NCBI GenBank assembly: GCA_030638765.1
Contig: DAOWDZ010000056.1
Coordinates: 1-17,323, forward strand
Direction: 5' to 3'
Source of the DNA: Desulfocapsa sp.
GTDB lineage: Bacteria > Desulfobacterota > Desulfobulbia > Desulfobulbales > Desulfocapsaceae
Length of the DNA: 17,323 nt
In this document: positions 1 to 7,232 of the stretch, in pieces
How positions within the stretch are numbered: position 1 is the first letter of the stretch
How the letters are laid out: each line of letters opens with the position of its first letter
Position numbers and translations under genes: made by a program
Notes under the pieces: generated by a model
Databases searched by the model: none
What the model was told of the DNA's origin: nothing
The model's input: the letters and a program-made list of their open reading frames with translations, nothing else

Positions 1-363
1 AGTGCAATCTCTACCACTTCGGCTGTTGTGGCTGGAGTTGGAACAGTAGCAGTAGTAGGTGGTGTGGCAGCGGCTGCTGGTGGTGGCTCCGGAGGTGGAG
101 ATGGAGGCGGAAGTACTGCTGCATTGACGAGTAGTTCGATCATTGGAACATGGAATATTAGTGAGGGCGGGAGTAGTTATACTGGAACATTTCATGAAAA
201 TGGCCAATTCACAACCAGTGTAGGTGTACCGGGTACCTGGCGTTTGTCAGGGACTACACTCAGCTTAATAAGATATGATGGCAGAGTTTGGTCCGGTACA
301 GTAAGTGGTAATGCGAGCCAGTTTACTGTAACAGGTGACTCCACGATGTCTTTTTCTCGATAA
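1..363 (+). CDS. C-terminal part of an unrecognised Gly-rich protein
   Basis: The frame is open to the left edge, so this is the end of a longer gene; the GTG at 28 is probably internal. Visible residues run from an Ala/Val/Gly-rich hydrophobic stretch (about the first 30 codons, plausibly a membrane segment) through a Gly/Ser/Asp-rich linker into a compact C-terminal domain of about 75 residues. That domain (IIGTWNI..., FHENGQFT, GTWRLSGTTLSL) has the alternating pattern of a small beta-barrel of the lipocalin-like 'GTW' kind. A strong terminator follows 6 nt after the stop and separates it from the exporter operon downstream. I do not recognise the full protein. The beta-barrel reading is inference from pattern only. 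Confidence 0.6.
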   Translation, partial: SAISTTSAVVAGVGTVAVVGGVAAAAGGGSGGGDGGGSTAALTSSSIIGTWNISEGGSSYTGTFHENGQFTTSVGVPGTWRLSGTTLSLIRYDGRVWSGTVSGNASQFTVTGDSTMSFSR

Positions 364-368
364 CTGTG

Positions 369-409
369 AAAACCACTTGATTTTATAGAATAGAATCAAG
401 TGGTTTTTT
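369..409 (+). terminator. Rho-independent terminator after the left-edge gene
   Basis: A perfect 14-bp stem (369-382 pairing with 394-407, core AACCACTTGATT / AATCAAGTGGTT) with an 11-nt loop runs into a run of six T (404-409). It lies directly after the stop codon at 361-363. Confidence 0.9.
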
Positions 410-462
410 ATGAAAATTCTTTGAAAAATAAATTGCCAAAACAAGTAAGTGTGTTGAGTAAT

Positions 463-490
463 ATAGCGTAATGACAGTATGTTGCGCTAT
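463..490. promoter_or_regulatory. Inverted repeat upstream of the exporter operon
   Basis: ATAGCG (463-468) and CGCTAT (485-490) form a perfect 6-bp inverted repeat with a 16-nt spacer, between the preceding terminator and the TTG start at 523. It could be an operator for the exporter operon. A weak promoter-like pair (TTGAGT at 454, TATGTT at 478) overlaps it. Short arms make this tentative. Confidence 0.2.
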
Positions 491-522
491 TCCCTTCAGC
501 GATTATCCCATTTTTATTTAAT

Positions 523-1980
523 TTGAAATCTAAAAATATCAGAAATACTAAATTCTGTCTGCTCCAGCTCATTGTCAGCTTTCTCTTCTTGACCGATGGC
601 CAAGCTGTATATGCTGACGAACTCTTTGATTATGTAACTATTGCCCTGAAACAGAGTGATATTTCCATGGATTTGACTGATAGTAAGATCTTGAGCGATA
701 TGTCAGTGGTTAAAGAAGAGCATCGATTTGATTCAAAACTTGTTCCCCTCTCTAACATTGGTGTGACTCAGGGAACTGGCTCTCAGACACTCGGGATGGA
801 AGTCCGTCGGGAGAATCCCTTTGGTTTAACCATGACTGCAGGGTTCCGAGGTGATCGTACCGAGCAGGACACTGAATACTCTGTGGAAAATATAAACAGT
901 GCCCGGGCCTATGTTAAGATGTCCCAGGGGGTGTTTCGTCGTTGGGGGAAGAAGTACAACCTTGCTGATCTTACCATTGCCCAGTTGAAAAACAGAGAGC
1001 AGATACTGAACAATGAACGTAAACGTCAGGATCTTATCTTGAGTACTGTGAAAAACTATTATCAGCTTGTTCTTGATCAGCAACTTGTTAAAAAGTCTAA
1101 ACAGGCTCTTAATCGTTCAAGAGAACATCTTGTTGCAGCCAAATCGAGGCACTCTGTTGATCTGGTTTCAAAAGTGGATGTCTATAGGGCGGAGCTTGCC
1201 TCACTTGATGCGGAGAGCAGACTGCAGGTGAGGCAACGTTCCAGAATGCGGTCATGTGATGTTTTCAATGAGCAACTTGGGTATCAGGAATATAATGATT
1301 TGTCTGTGGCAGACACTATTTCTCAAGTTGTGCCGGTGGTTCCTGATAACTGGGATGAAGCTTTACTAGCCAATCGATTGGATTGGCAGGCCTATCATCT
1401 CAAAGTTAAGTATGGTAAGCTTGCCGTATTCAAGGCACAGGAAAATCTTCAACCTGACATTCATCTTAATGTTACTGTGGAACAGAAGGGTGAAGGTGAT
1501 ACCATCAGTGAGGCCACCAGTCTGAATCAGACAAACTGGTCGGTACAGCTGGAGTTACGATCCGCACTTGATCTTTTTGACGAGGAAAACGATTTTGCCA
1601 GGGAAAAGATTCATATGCGTAAAATACGTCGGGAGGGAGCGACATTACGACGGAAAATATTCCGTCAAGCCAGGGAATCCTTTGATGACTTGAAGGCAGA
1701 AGAACGCTCTCATCAAATCAGTTTAAAGCGCCTGGAACAGTCTGCAAGTTCCCTGGATCTGACTAAAATTCGATATGAAAGAGGCTTGTCAGATAACCTT
1801 GATGTTCTGGATTCTGAAAGTGCCTATTCTGAGGCAGAACTGGATACCTCCAGGACGCTAATCTCTTATAATGTAGCTGCAGTAAATCTTGCCTATGCTC
1901 TCGGGGTTCTTGATGTGGAGTGGTTAAGTCTTTCTTTGTCTGGAGAATATCAGCAGGATACTGTTGATGCAGCCCTGTAA
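523..1980 (+). CDS. TolC-family outer-membrane efflux protein
   Basis: This would be the outer-membrane channel of a tripartite exporter, a trimeric beta-barrel with a long periplasmic alpha-helical tunnel. The 485-aa length is normal for TolC/OEP proteins. A signal peptide is clear (Lys/Arg-rich start, hydrophobic core CLLQLIVSFLFL, likely cleavage after AVYA about residue 31). Two helical repeat regions rich in Glu, Arg, Leu and Gln follow (about 155-245 and 350-440), the second with the typical LTKIRYERGLSDNLDVLDSE segment near 410-430. The start is TTG; no in-frame ATG fits and no good Shine-Dalgarno is visible, but the signal peptide begins right there. The next gene starts 24 nt downstream. 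Family assignment is firm; the substrate is unknown. Confidence 0.9.
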   Translation: MKSKNIRNTKFCLLQLIVSFLFLTDGQAVYADELFDYVTIALKQSDISMDLTDSKILSDMSVVKEEHRFDSKLVPLSNIGVTQGTGSQTLGMEVRRENPFGLTMTAGFRGDRTEQDTEYSVENINSARAYVKMSQGVFRRWGKKYNLADLTIAQLKNREQILNNERKRQDLILSTVKNYYQLVLDQQLVKKSKQALNRSREHLVAAKSRHSVDLVSKVDVYRAELASLDAESRLQVRQRSRMRSCDVFNEQLGYQEYNDLSVADTISQVVPVVPDNWDEALLANRLDWQAYHLKVKYGKLAVFKAQENLQPDIHLNVTVEQKGEGDTISEATSLNQTNWSVQLELRSALDLFDEENDFAREKIHMRKIRREGATLRRKIFRQARESFDDLKAEERSHQISLKRLEQSASSLDLTKIRYERGLSDNLDVLDSESAYSEAELDTSRTLISYNVAAVNLAYALGVLDVEWLSLSLSGEYQQDTVDAAL

Positions 1981-2004
1981 TCTATTACTTTTTTTGGTGA
2001 TTTT

Positions 2005-3456
2005 TTGGCTCGTTTATCTTTGCATTTTCTGCGTAGGCATGCTGCTCTGTCGAGCGGAATATTTCTTGTTTTCCTGCTGGCTTTAGTAACCAGTGGTGCA
2101 CTCTTTTTTTATGGTTCAGGAGAAAAAGAGAAACAGAAAATAGTTGTTGTTTCAAAGCAGAGTTTTCAACTTCGCGTCACTGAGCGCGGAGTTGTCAGGC
2201 CTGCAAGGGTGCTTTCCATAAAATCTATGATTTCCGGCAGTCAGTCAAAACTGGTCTGGATGATTGATGAAGGTGAAGCTATCACTAAAGGGCAGATTGT
2301 TGCACGCTTTGATACGAAGCCGTTTATGGATAATCTGGAAAAAGCTGAGCAGCATTTAACAGACGCCAGGGCCCAGTTTATTGCCGCAACAAAATCCATT
2401 GAGCTCCAGAAAGAAGACGAGAACAGTAAGCTGGAGGCTGCCAAGCGGGAGCTGGAAATTGCCACTATACAGGCAAATGATTTGAAAAATGGTGCCGGAC
2501 CATTGAAACGTCAGCAGTTTGAACAGAAAGTTCGGCAGGCGAAACGTGCTTATGATCTAGCTGCCAACGAGCTTGACGATCTTCGACCATTACTTGATAA
2601 AGGGCATGTTACTCTCAGGGAGTTTGAAAAGGGCGAGGATAGCCGGATATCTTCCGAGGAAGCTCTGGAAATTGCCAGGGCGGAGCTTGTAAACTTTGGA
2701 AAATATGAGTGGCCGCGTATCCTGCGGGAGGCTGAGGTTATAGAAGATGCGGCAAGAGTAAATCTGTCCAGAGTGTTGCGCACAACACAAATAACCCTGC
2801 AGAAATTCGCCTCTGAAGTGGAAAAAGCTCGCAGGGACCAGATAACGAAAGAAAAATTACTGAGAAAGGCTCAAAAAGATGTTGCTGCCTGTGATATTTA
2901 TTCTCCTGCTGATGGTATTCTTCTCTACGCCTTTATCCCAGCGATGAACAGTAGACGAAAAATCCAGATTGGTGATTCTGTCTGGGTTGGCCAGACTTTT
3001 CTTGAAGTTCCCGATACAAGAGAACTGGTGGTGGAAATTAATGTACGAGAGATAGATGTAGCGAAATTAAAAACAGGAATGAAAGCTGAGATTGAACTGG
3101 ATGCTTTTCCAGGCCATATTTTTCCAGGGGAACTTATGGCCATAGATGCTCTTGCCAGAAAAGAGGAAGGTGAGAGTGTCAGGCGGTTTTTTTCCAGGAT
3201 AAAATTGTTGGAGTTAAGTAGTGGTATTCATGTCGGGATGTCGGCAAATGTTAAGATAATTTATAAAGAATTAAATGAGGTTCCGGCAATTCCACCAAGT
3301 TGTATTGTGTACAGTGACGGCAAACCTATGGTTAAAAAAGCTGTAGGTGATGGGTACAACCTGATAGACGTGAAACTTGGCGGTAGTGGTATTCAATGGG
3401 TTCAGGTGGAAGAGGGGCTCAATGAAGGTGATTATATTGTTATTGAAAGCCTGTAG
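2005..3456 (+). CDS. HlyD/MacA-type periplasmic adaptor (membrane-fusion protein)
   Basis: It would bridge the inner-membrane ABC transporter and the TolC-like channel. There is one N-terminal membrane anchor (about residues 15-36, SSGIFLVFLLALVTSGALFF). A first half of the lipoyl/barrel-sandwich domain (about 45-110, with VVRPARVLSIKS and GEAITKGQIVARFD) comes next. A long coiled-coil hairpin follows (about 110-295), then the second lipoyl half (CDIYSPADGILLYA) and a beta-barrel/membrane-proximal domain to residue 483. The start is TTG, supported by GGTGA at 1996-2000. It sits in the middle of the exporter operon, 27 nt before the ATPase gene. The coiled coil is longer than in short RND adaptors, as expected for ABC-linked adaptors. 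Confidence 0.9.
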   Translation: MARLSLHFLRRHAALSSGIFLVFLLALVTSGALFFYGSGEKEKQKIVVVSKQSFQLRVTERGVVRPARVLSIKSMISGSQSKLVWMIDEGEAITKGQIVARFDTKPFMDNLEKAEQHLTDARAQFIAATKSIELQKEDENSKLEAAKRELEIATIQANDLKNGAGPLKRQQFEQKVRQAKRAYDLAANELDDLRPLLDKGHVTLREFEKGEDSRISSEEALEIARAELVNFGKYEWPRILREAEVIEDAARVNLSRVLRTTQITLQKFASEVEKARRDQITKEKLLRKAQKDVAACDIYSPADGILLYAFIPAMNSRRKIQIGDSVWVGQTFLEVPDTRELVVEINVREIDVAKLKTGMKAEIELDAFPGHIFPGELMAIDALARKEEGESVRRFFSRIKLLELSSGIHVGMSANVKIIYKELNEVPAIPPSCIVYSDGKPMVKKAVGDGYNLIDVKLGGSGIQWVQVEEGLNEGDYIVIESL

Positions 3457-3483
3457 CTTTGCCTTGTTTCAATTGGTGGTAAC

Positions 3484-4170
3484 ATGACAATATTGCTGGA
3501 AGCTCGGAATGTGGAAAGAAGCTTTCAGATAGGTAGCCAGTTGATTCCGGCTCTGGGAAAGGTCTCGCTCAGTCTGGAAAAGGGTGAGTTTTTTATGATT
3601 ACTGGGCCCTCTGGATCCGGTAAATCAACCCTTTTGAATCTTCTCAGTGGGCTCGATAAGCCAAGCTGTGGAGATGTCTTTTTTAAAGGGAATTCTCTTT
3701 TTGAGGCTGGAGAAAAAGAGCAGGTTTACATACGAAATGCTTTTTTTGGATTTATCTTTCAAACTCCTCATCTCCTGCCGGATAAGACCATTCTTGAGAA
3801 TATTGCATTACCATTTCATTATGGGAAAGTTTCTGACTCTACTCGTGCATGGGCAAGGTGCAGGGAGTTGCTGGATTATGTGGGATTGTCTTCTCTTGCC
3901 GAACGCTATCCGAATACTTTGTCTGGAGGTGAGATGCAGAGGGTCGTTTTTGCAAGAGCCCTGGTCCGTGAGCCTGAAGTCATTTTTGCTGATGAGCCCA
4001 CGGGCAGTCTTGATGCTGATAATTCAAAACGTTTGCTTGAATTGTTACAGGATCAGACCAGAATGGGACGAACCATTGTAATGGTCAGCCATGACCAGGA
4101 AGCTCTTTCCTATGGCAAATCTACTCTTCGTCTTGATAAGTTTAATCTAGCCGCTACGGGTAATGTGTGA
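3484..4170 (+). CDS. ABC transporter ATP-binding protein (LolD/MacB-type)
   Basis: This is the cytoplasmic ATPase that powers the neighbouring permease. All nucleotide-binding motifs are present: Walker A GPSGSGKST (about residue 41), Q-loop region FIFQTPHLLP (about 94), signature LSGGEMQR (about 146), Walker B VIFADEPTGSLD (about 165) and the switch histidine in MVSHD. The sequence matches the LolD/MacB/FtsE subfamily in length (228 aa) and in the FxFIFQxxxLLP and DEPTGSLD patterns. The start is ATG with GGTGGTAAC upstream. Its stop overlaps the start of the permease gene, so the two are translationally coupled. In MacB the ATPase and permease are one polypeptide; here they are separate. Confidence 0.93.
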   Translation: MTILLEARNVERSFQIGSQLIPALGKVSLSLEKGEFFMITGPSGSGKSTLLNLLSGLDKPSCGDVFFKGNSLFEAGEKEQVYIRNAFFGFIFQTPHLLPDKTILENIALPFHYGKVSDSTRAWARCRELLDYVGLSSLAERYPNTLSGGEMQRVVFARALVREPEVIFADEPTGSLDADNSKRLLELLQDQTRMGRTIVMVSHDQEALSYGKSTLRLDKFNLAATGNV

Positions 4171-5408
4171 TGTTACAGCATCAACGAATCCTTGATGCCC
4201 GTGATGCCTGGAGTTCACTGCTGCGGCGTCCTCTTCGTTCTCTGTTGAGCAGCCTGGGTATAGGCATCGGAGTGGCTGCTCTGGTAGCCATGCTTTCAAT
4301 AAGTGAAGGAGCAAAGAGAAAGGCATTGACCAAGATAATATCCCTTGGAGTTAATACCCTGAGAATCGAGCAGCAGGTTTCCGGGGCCAGACTGGGGCGG
4401 GCCAGTGTGGCGAACCTTTCCCAAGGCTTGACTTTTGATGATACAGAATCGATTTCGAACTGGCTCGGTACTAGAGGGACTGTCGCCTCATATTGTCGTG
4501 AAGATTCTGTTCTTGTAACAGGAGCATCATCTGAAAGTTTGACTATTCTTGGTGTCACCCGGCAGTGGTTTGAAGCAGAAAAGCTTGCATTTCAATGGGG
4601 GCGATCTTTTACCAGTAGGGAAGAAAAGGAACATGCAAATTTTTGTGTGATTGGCAGCAAGGTTGCTACAAAACTCAGGGTTATAGGTAATAGCACTCTG
4701 CGGTTAAATAATCATCCTGCCACTGTTGTTGGTGTGCTTGCTCCCCGTGGTCGATTACTGACAGAAGGAACGGGTCTTTCTTCTCTGGATTTTGATAATT
4801 TGATTATCATGCCCATAACAAGTTTTCCTTTTGCTGATGAACTGGCTGGTCGTCAGTTGCTTGATGGTCTGGTTATCTCTCTGACCACAGAAAAAGAAAG
4901 TGACATACTTGAAACTGCCAACCAGGTACAGGAAATTTTACAACGATCCCACAGGGGAGTTACTGATTATAATATAGTGATTGCTTTAAACTTGCTTCGG
5001 GAAGCACGGGAAAGTCAGCAGTTGTTTTCTCTGGTCATGGGTTCTATTGCCGGCTTGTCTCTTCTGGTGGGAGGGATAGGAGTGATGAATGTGATGCTTG
5101 CTAATATTTCCGAACAAACCCGGGAAATTGGCTTGCGAATGGCAGTGGGTGCCAGCAGGGGCCGTATTGTCAGTCTCTATCTATGGAACTCTATTCTTCT
5201 TACAGTAACCGGAGCTGTATGGGGAGTTGGTGGTGGCCTATTACTAGCCGTCCTGGTCCAGCAATATGCCGGTTGGGAAGTTGCTTTTTCTTTGGTGAGT
5301 CTGATTCTTGCTCCTGGATCAGCACTTCTTGCTGGTCTGGTGTTTGGCTTGCATCCGGCTATCCGGGCTGCTTCTCTTTATCCTGCAATTGCTCTTAGAG
5401 ATTCTTGA
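4167..5408 (+). CDS. MacB/FtsX-type ABC transporter permease
   Basis: This is the inner-membrane subunit, in the four-helix FtsX/MacB topology that uses a mechanotransmission mechanism rather than a membrane channel. Helix 1 is near residues 25-48 (LLSSLGIGIGVAALVAML), followed by a large periplasmic MacB_PCD-like domain (about 50-280). Three C-terminal helices follow. The hallmark VGGIGVMNVMLANISEQTRE motif and IGLRMAVGAS coupling segment lie near 308-335. GTG at 4167 overlaps the ATPase stop; ATG at 4170 is an equally good start one codon later. It is the last gene of the operon. The function is export of an unknown substrate from periplasm or inner membrane through the TolC-like channel. 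Confidence 0.92.
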   Translation: MMLQHQRILDARDAWSSLLRRPLRSLLSSLGIGIGVAALVAMLSISEGAKRKALTKIISLGVNTLRIEQQVSGARLGRASVANLSQGLTFDDTESISNWLGTRGTVASYCREDSVLVTGASSESLTILGVTRQWFEAEKLAFQWGRSFTSREEKEHANFCVIGSKVATKLRVIGNSTLRLNNHPATVVGVLAPRGRLLTEGTGLSSLDFDNLIIMPITSFPFADELAGRQLLDGLVISLTTEKESDILETANQVQEILQRSHRGVTDYNIVIALNLLREARESQQLFSLVMGSIAGLSLLVGGIGVMNVMLANISEQTREIGLRMAVGASRGRIVSLYLWNSILLTVTGAVWGVGGGLLLAVLVQQYAGWEVAFSLVSLILAPGSALLAGLVFGLHPAIRAASLYPAIALRDS

Positions 5409-5706
5409 AAAAAGGTGAGTGCATGATTATGGTTTTCCATTGAAGATTTCTTTTTACTTTCACTAGAAATTTAGTGTCTAACTGAGATCCTCAGGCTTTA
5501 CAGAATTGTACAGATGCTGTATTGTCTCGTCTGCATTTGTTACATCTCGCATAAATGACCACAGATTCTTTGTTGAGACTATGAGGGACGAATGAGGAAA
5601 TTAATATATTCCTTGTTGTTGTAGAGACGGAGTGACTGTTTGTTAATTTAATAATATCAGTTGAATGTGTGTGCTCAACGCACCCTGTTTTGTAGTATCA
5701 TTATAT
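5409..5706. other. Intergenic stretch before tRNA-Arg
   Basis: No convincing ORF on either strand. There is a small hairpin (CACTA / TAGTG with GAAATT loop, about 5460-5475) but no T-tract on the plus strand, so no clear terminator for the exporter operon. The tRNA promoter must lie in the last 60 nt; no strong consensus pair is visible there. Confidence 0.5.
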
Positions 5707-5783
5707 GCGCCAGTAGCTCAGCTGGATAGAGCAACGGCCTTCTAAGCCGTAGGTCCCCAGTTCGAACCTGGGCTGGCGTACCA
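5707..5783 (+). tRNA. tRNA-Arg(UCU), CCA encoded
   Basis: A full cloverleaf can be drawn. The acceptor GCGCCAG (5707-5713) pairs with CTGGCGT (5773-5779), with one G:U end pair. The D arm is GCTC...GAGC. The anticodon stem ACGGC / GCCGT encloses CTTCTAA with anticodon TCT (5741-5743). The T arm is CCCAG-TTCGAAC-CTGGG, then discriminator A and encoded CCA (5781-5783). It reads AGA codons. Its 3' half recurs, with a different T stem, at 7121, which suggests this gene served as an integration target. Confidence 0.97.
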
Positions 5784-5791
5784 ATTATATC

Positions 5792-5826
5792 AAGGAGTTA
5801 GCCGTTTTCGGTTAGCTCCTTTTTTT
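5792..5826 (+). terminator. Rho-independent terminator after tRNA-Arg
   Basis: A 13-bp stem (5792-5804 with 5809-5821; two G:U wobbles) with a TTTT loop runs into a T tract, 9 nt after the tRNA CCA end. Confidence 0.85.
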
Positions 5827-5929
5827 ATTTGATGCAGTAGCATGTCAGTAAAATCCTTTCCTGTAATTAAGTGCCTATTTTTGTCAAAAAAAGCAACCAG
5901 TTTCCCGTTTCTATACCTATTCTCTGGCT

Positions 5930-5951
5930 AAGGGGACTAACACCCCTTTTT
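5930..5951 (+). terminator. Possible small terminator hairpin
   Basis: AAGGGG (5930-5935) pairs with CCCCTT (5943-5948) over a 7-nt loop and continues into TTTTT. No gene is recognisable directly upstream, so it may be a remnant or accidental. Confidence 0.3.
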
Positions 5952-6160
5952 ATATATTGGCGGCGGGGATGCCATGTCAGACAAGCTTTCATTTTCTATG
6001 TTCTCGATAGATGGTACTATTTTTGTAATCAGCGGTCTGGAAACCAGCAACAACAGCGGATAAAAAACCGCACGAATAGTGCTGCACAGACTTCTGCATA
6101 TCAGGAAATTCCGACAACGGATTTCCTTACGCCCAATCCCAGCGATTTTCTAAAAAATCA

Positions 6161-6256
6161 TTACGACCTCTTTCGATAACCTTCCCCCTCCATAATAAGA
6201 ATCTCAGAATTGTAAACGAGACGATCGGCAATCGCTGTGGCCACTGGGGTAGTCAT
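6161..6256 (-). pseudogene. IS21-family IstB-like transposase helper, C-terminal remnant
   Basis: The minus strand encodes 31 residues to a stop at 6161-6163, including VATAIADRLVYNSEILIMEG and then EGYRKRS. This matches the typical end of IstB, the AAA+ helper ATPase of IS21-type elements (pattern AIxDRLxxxSxxxxxxGESYR). IstB is about 250 residues, so the rest is gone; the frame is open a little further upstream but soon leaves recognisable family sequence. No istA or terminal repeats are visible. It marks past transposition inside the tRNA-bounded interval. The assignment rests on memory of the family pattern only. Confidence 0.5.
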
Positions 6257-6316
6257 ACTCGATTGGGACCCACTACAAATTAGCATTGATTTACTCTGTG
6301 TTCCAATAAGAGGTAC

Positions 6317-6345
6317 TTGAATTTTTATAGGATAGAGCCTATAAT
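6317..6345 (+). promoter_or_regulatory. Sigma-70 promoter with embedded operator-like palindrome for the toxin-antitoxin operon
   Basis: TTGAAT (6317-6322), a 17-nt spacer and a perfect TATAAT (6340-6345) make a near-consensus promoter just upstream of the toxin start at 6367. Within the spacer and overlapping the -10 box lies the inverted repeat TATAGG-N6-CCTATA (6326-6343). Such a site is where a HigA-type antitoxin would bind to autorepress the operon. Confidence 0.65.
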
Positions 6346-6366
6346 TAGGTTAGAGGGAATTTACTT

Positions 6367-6717
6367 ATGTGGGATGTAATAACAACAGATAAATTTGATG
6401 AATGGTTTGGTTCGCTGGATGACATTGACAGGACAAACGTTATCGCGGGAATGTTACTGCTTGAGACGAAAGGTCCATCTTTACCACGTCCTTATGCTGA
6501 TACAGTAGAAGGATCTGTGTTTCCGAATATGAAAGAGTTGCGTATTCAAAGCAAAGGTAAACCATTGAGAGCATTTTTTGCTTTTGATCCAAAAAGAAAA
6601 GCGGTGATTCTTTGTGCAGGCAATAAAACAGGCAACGAAAAAAGATTTTACAAACAAATGATTCCTATAGCGGATAAAGAATACAAGAATCATTTGGCTA
6701 ACCTGGAGGGTAGGTGA
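6367..6717 (+). CDS. higB: RelE/HigB-family toxin (toxin-first TA module)
   Basis: The 116-residue protein matches the Gp49-like/HigB branch of the RelE superfamily, which are ribosome-dependent mRNA endonucleases. Family-like features are WDVITTDKFDEWF at the N terminus, the LPRPYADTVEGS segment, MKELRIQ, FFAFDPKRKAVILCAGNK and NEKRFYKQMIPIAD near the C terminus, whose basic residues correspond to the RNA-contacting surface. The ATG is preceded by GAGGG. Its stop overlaps the start of the antitoxin gene, in the toxin-before-antitoxin order typical of HigBA. Its promoter carries a likely antitoxin operator. It lies within the tRNA-bounded interval, so it may have stabilised that element. Toxicity is inferred from family. 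Confidence 0.85.
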   Translation: MWDVITTDKFDEWFGSLDDIDRTNVIAGMLLLETKGPSLPRPYADTVEGSVFPNMKELRIQSKGKPLRAFFAFDPKRKAVILCAGNKTGNEKRFYKQMIPIADKEYKNHLANLEGR

Positions 6718-7019
6718 TGGCTAGAACACTAAAAGAAATCATAGCACATGAGAAGCCTGAGGTTGTAAAGAAGGCCAAAGCATTGGCAACAGAAATGCTC
6801 CTCAACATTCACTTGGCAGAGCTTAGAGAAAAAACTAAATTAACACAGAATGATATTGCTTTGTCAATGGGAGTAAAACAACCGACTATTGCTGGTATGG
6901 AAAAGAATGGTCAGGATATTAAGCTTTCTTCTCTAAAAAGATATGTTGAGGCGGCAGGTGGTAAATTAAATCTAGATATCGAGCTTTCCGACGGCAGTCA
7001 TTTTGGTTTCTCTGTGTGA
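6717..7019 (+). CDS. higA: HigA-like XRE-family antitoxin
   Basis: This would be the antitoxin: a DNA-binding protein that neutralises the upstream toxin and represses the operon. The chosen ATG at 6717 overlaps the toxin stop (TGATG) and has GGAGG at 6706-6710; a GTG one codon earlier (6714) is less likely. The 100-residue protein has an N-terminal helical part (about 1-35) and an XRE helix-turn-helix (about 38-75: LTQNDIALSMGVKQPTIAGMEKNG). A short C-terminal strand region follows (GKLNLDIELSDGSHFGFSV), as in antitoxins partnered with this toxin family. The likely target is the TATAGG-N6-CCTATA palindrome in the operon promoter. Confidence 0.85.
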   Translation: MARTLKEIIAHEKPEVVKKAKALATEMLLNIHLAELREKTKLTQNDIALSMGVKQPTIAGMEKNGQDIKLSSLKRYVEAAGGKLNLDIELSDGSHFGFSV

Positions 7020-7120
7020 GAGTCGTGTGAGAAAAACATTCCAAAATCTGTAATTTATTTTCTTAGTAATTCTAATAGATTGCCGCAAATGATGAGGTTG
7101 CGAGGATCAGAGAAAACTTA

Positions 7121-7165
7121 CTTCTAAGCCGTAGGTCACAGGTTCGAACCCTGTCTGGCGTACCA
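7121..7165 (+). pseudogene. Displaced 3' half of a tRNA-Arg gene (att-like site)
   Basis: From the anticodon loop onward this copies tRNA-Arg(UCU): CTTCTAAGCCGTAGGTC, then T arm ACAGG-TTCGAAC-CCTGT, acceptor strand CTGGCGT, A and CCA (7163-7165). The T stem differs from the intact gene at 5707 yet pairs perfectly, so it came from a functional tRNA gene rather than a recent duplication. No acceptor 5' strand or D arm exists upstream, so it cannot fold as a tRNA. Confidence 0.85.
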
Positions 7166-7173
7166 ATTATATT

Positions 7174-7207
7174 AAGGGTTTCGGTTTTTATGGCCGAAAC
7201 CCTTTTT
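7174..7207 (+). terminator. Rho-independent terminator after the tRNA-Arg fragment
   Basis: A perfect 11-bp stem AAGGGTTTCGG (7174-7184) / CCGAAACCCTT (7194-7204) ends in a T run to 7207. It differs in sequence from the terminator after the intact tRNA, so each 3' half carries its own terminator. This fits the fragment being the original end of the host tRNA gene. Confidence 0.85.
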
Positions 7208-7232
7208 GCGTCGGTTACCGGAAAAAAGCTTT

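Larger units (their letters stand above)
5739..7172. mobile_element. Candidate decayed tRNA-Arg-integrated island
   Basis: The interval is bounded by direct repeats of the tRNA-Arg 3' half. A 17-bp identity starts in the anticodon loop (5739-5755 and 7121-7137); there is a conserved TTCGAAC T loop; and an 18-bp identity spans acceptor, CCA and 7 nt beyond (5773-5790 and 7155-7172). Such a layout is what tyrosine-recombinase integration into a tRNA gene leaves: an intact gene at one end, a displaced 3' half at the other. Inside lie an IS21 istB remnant and a toxin-antitoxin pair. No integrase is present, so the element is not autonomous. The island reading is inference; the repeats are seen directly. 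Confidence 0.55.

Noticed and set aside
5974..6063. 29-codon ORF beginning MSDKLSFSMFS
   Set aside because: Has a GGGG stretch ahead and reads smoothly, but is too short and unconserved to support as a gene from sequence alone.
5871..6179. Plus-strand 102-codon ORF inside the tRNA-bounded interval
   Set aside because: Starts at GTG without a ribosome site, has odd composition (Trp/Tyr/Arg-rich, then Gln/Asn runs) and no family resemblance. Its end overlaps the istB remnant on the other strand; likely chance.
7121..7165. A second functional tRNA-Arg
   Set aside because: No 5' acceptor strand, D arm or 5' anticodon-stem strand lies upstream, so it cannot form a cloverleaf.
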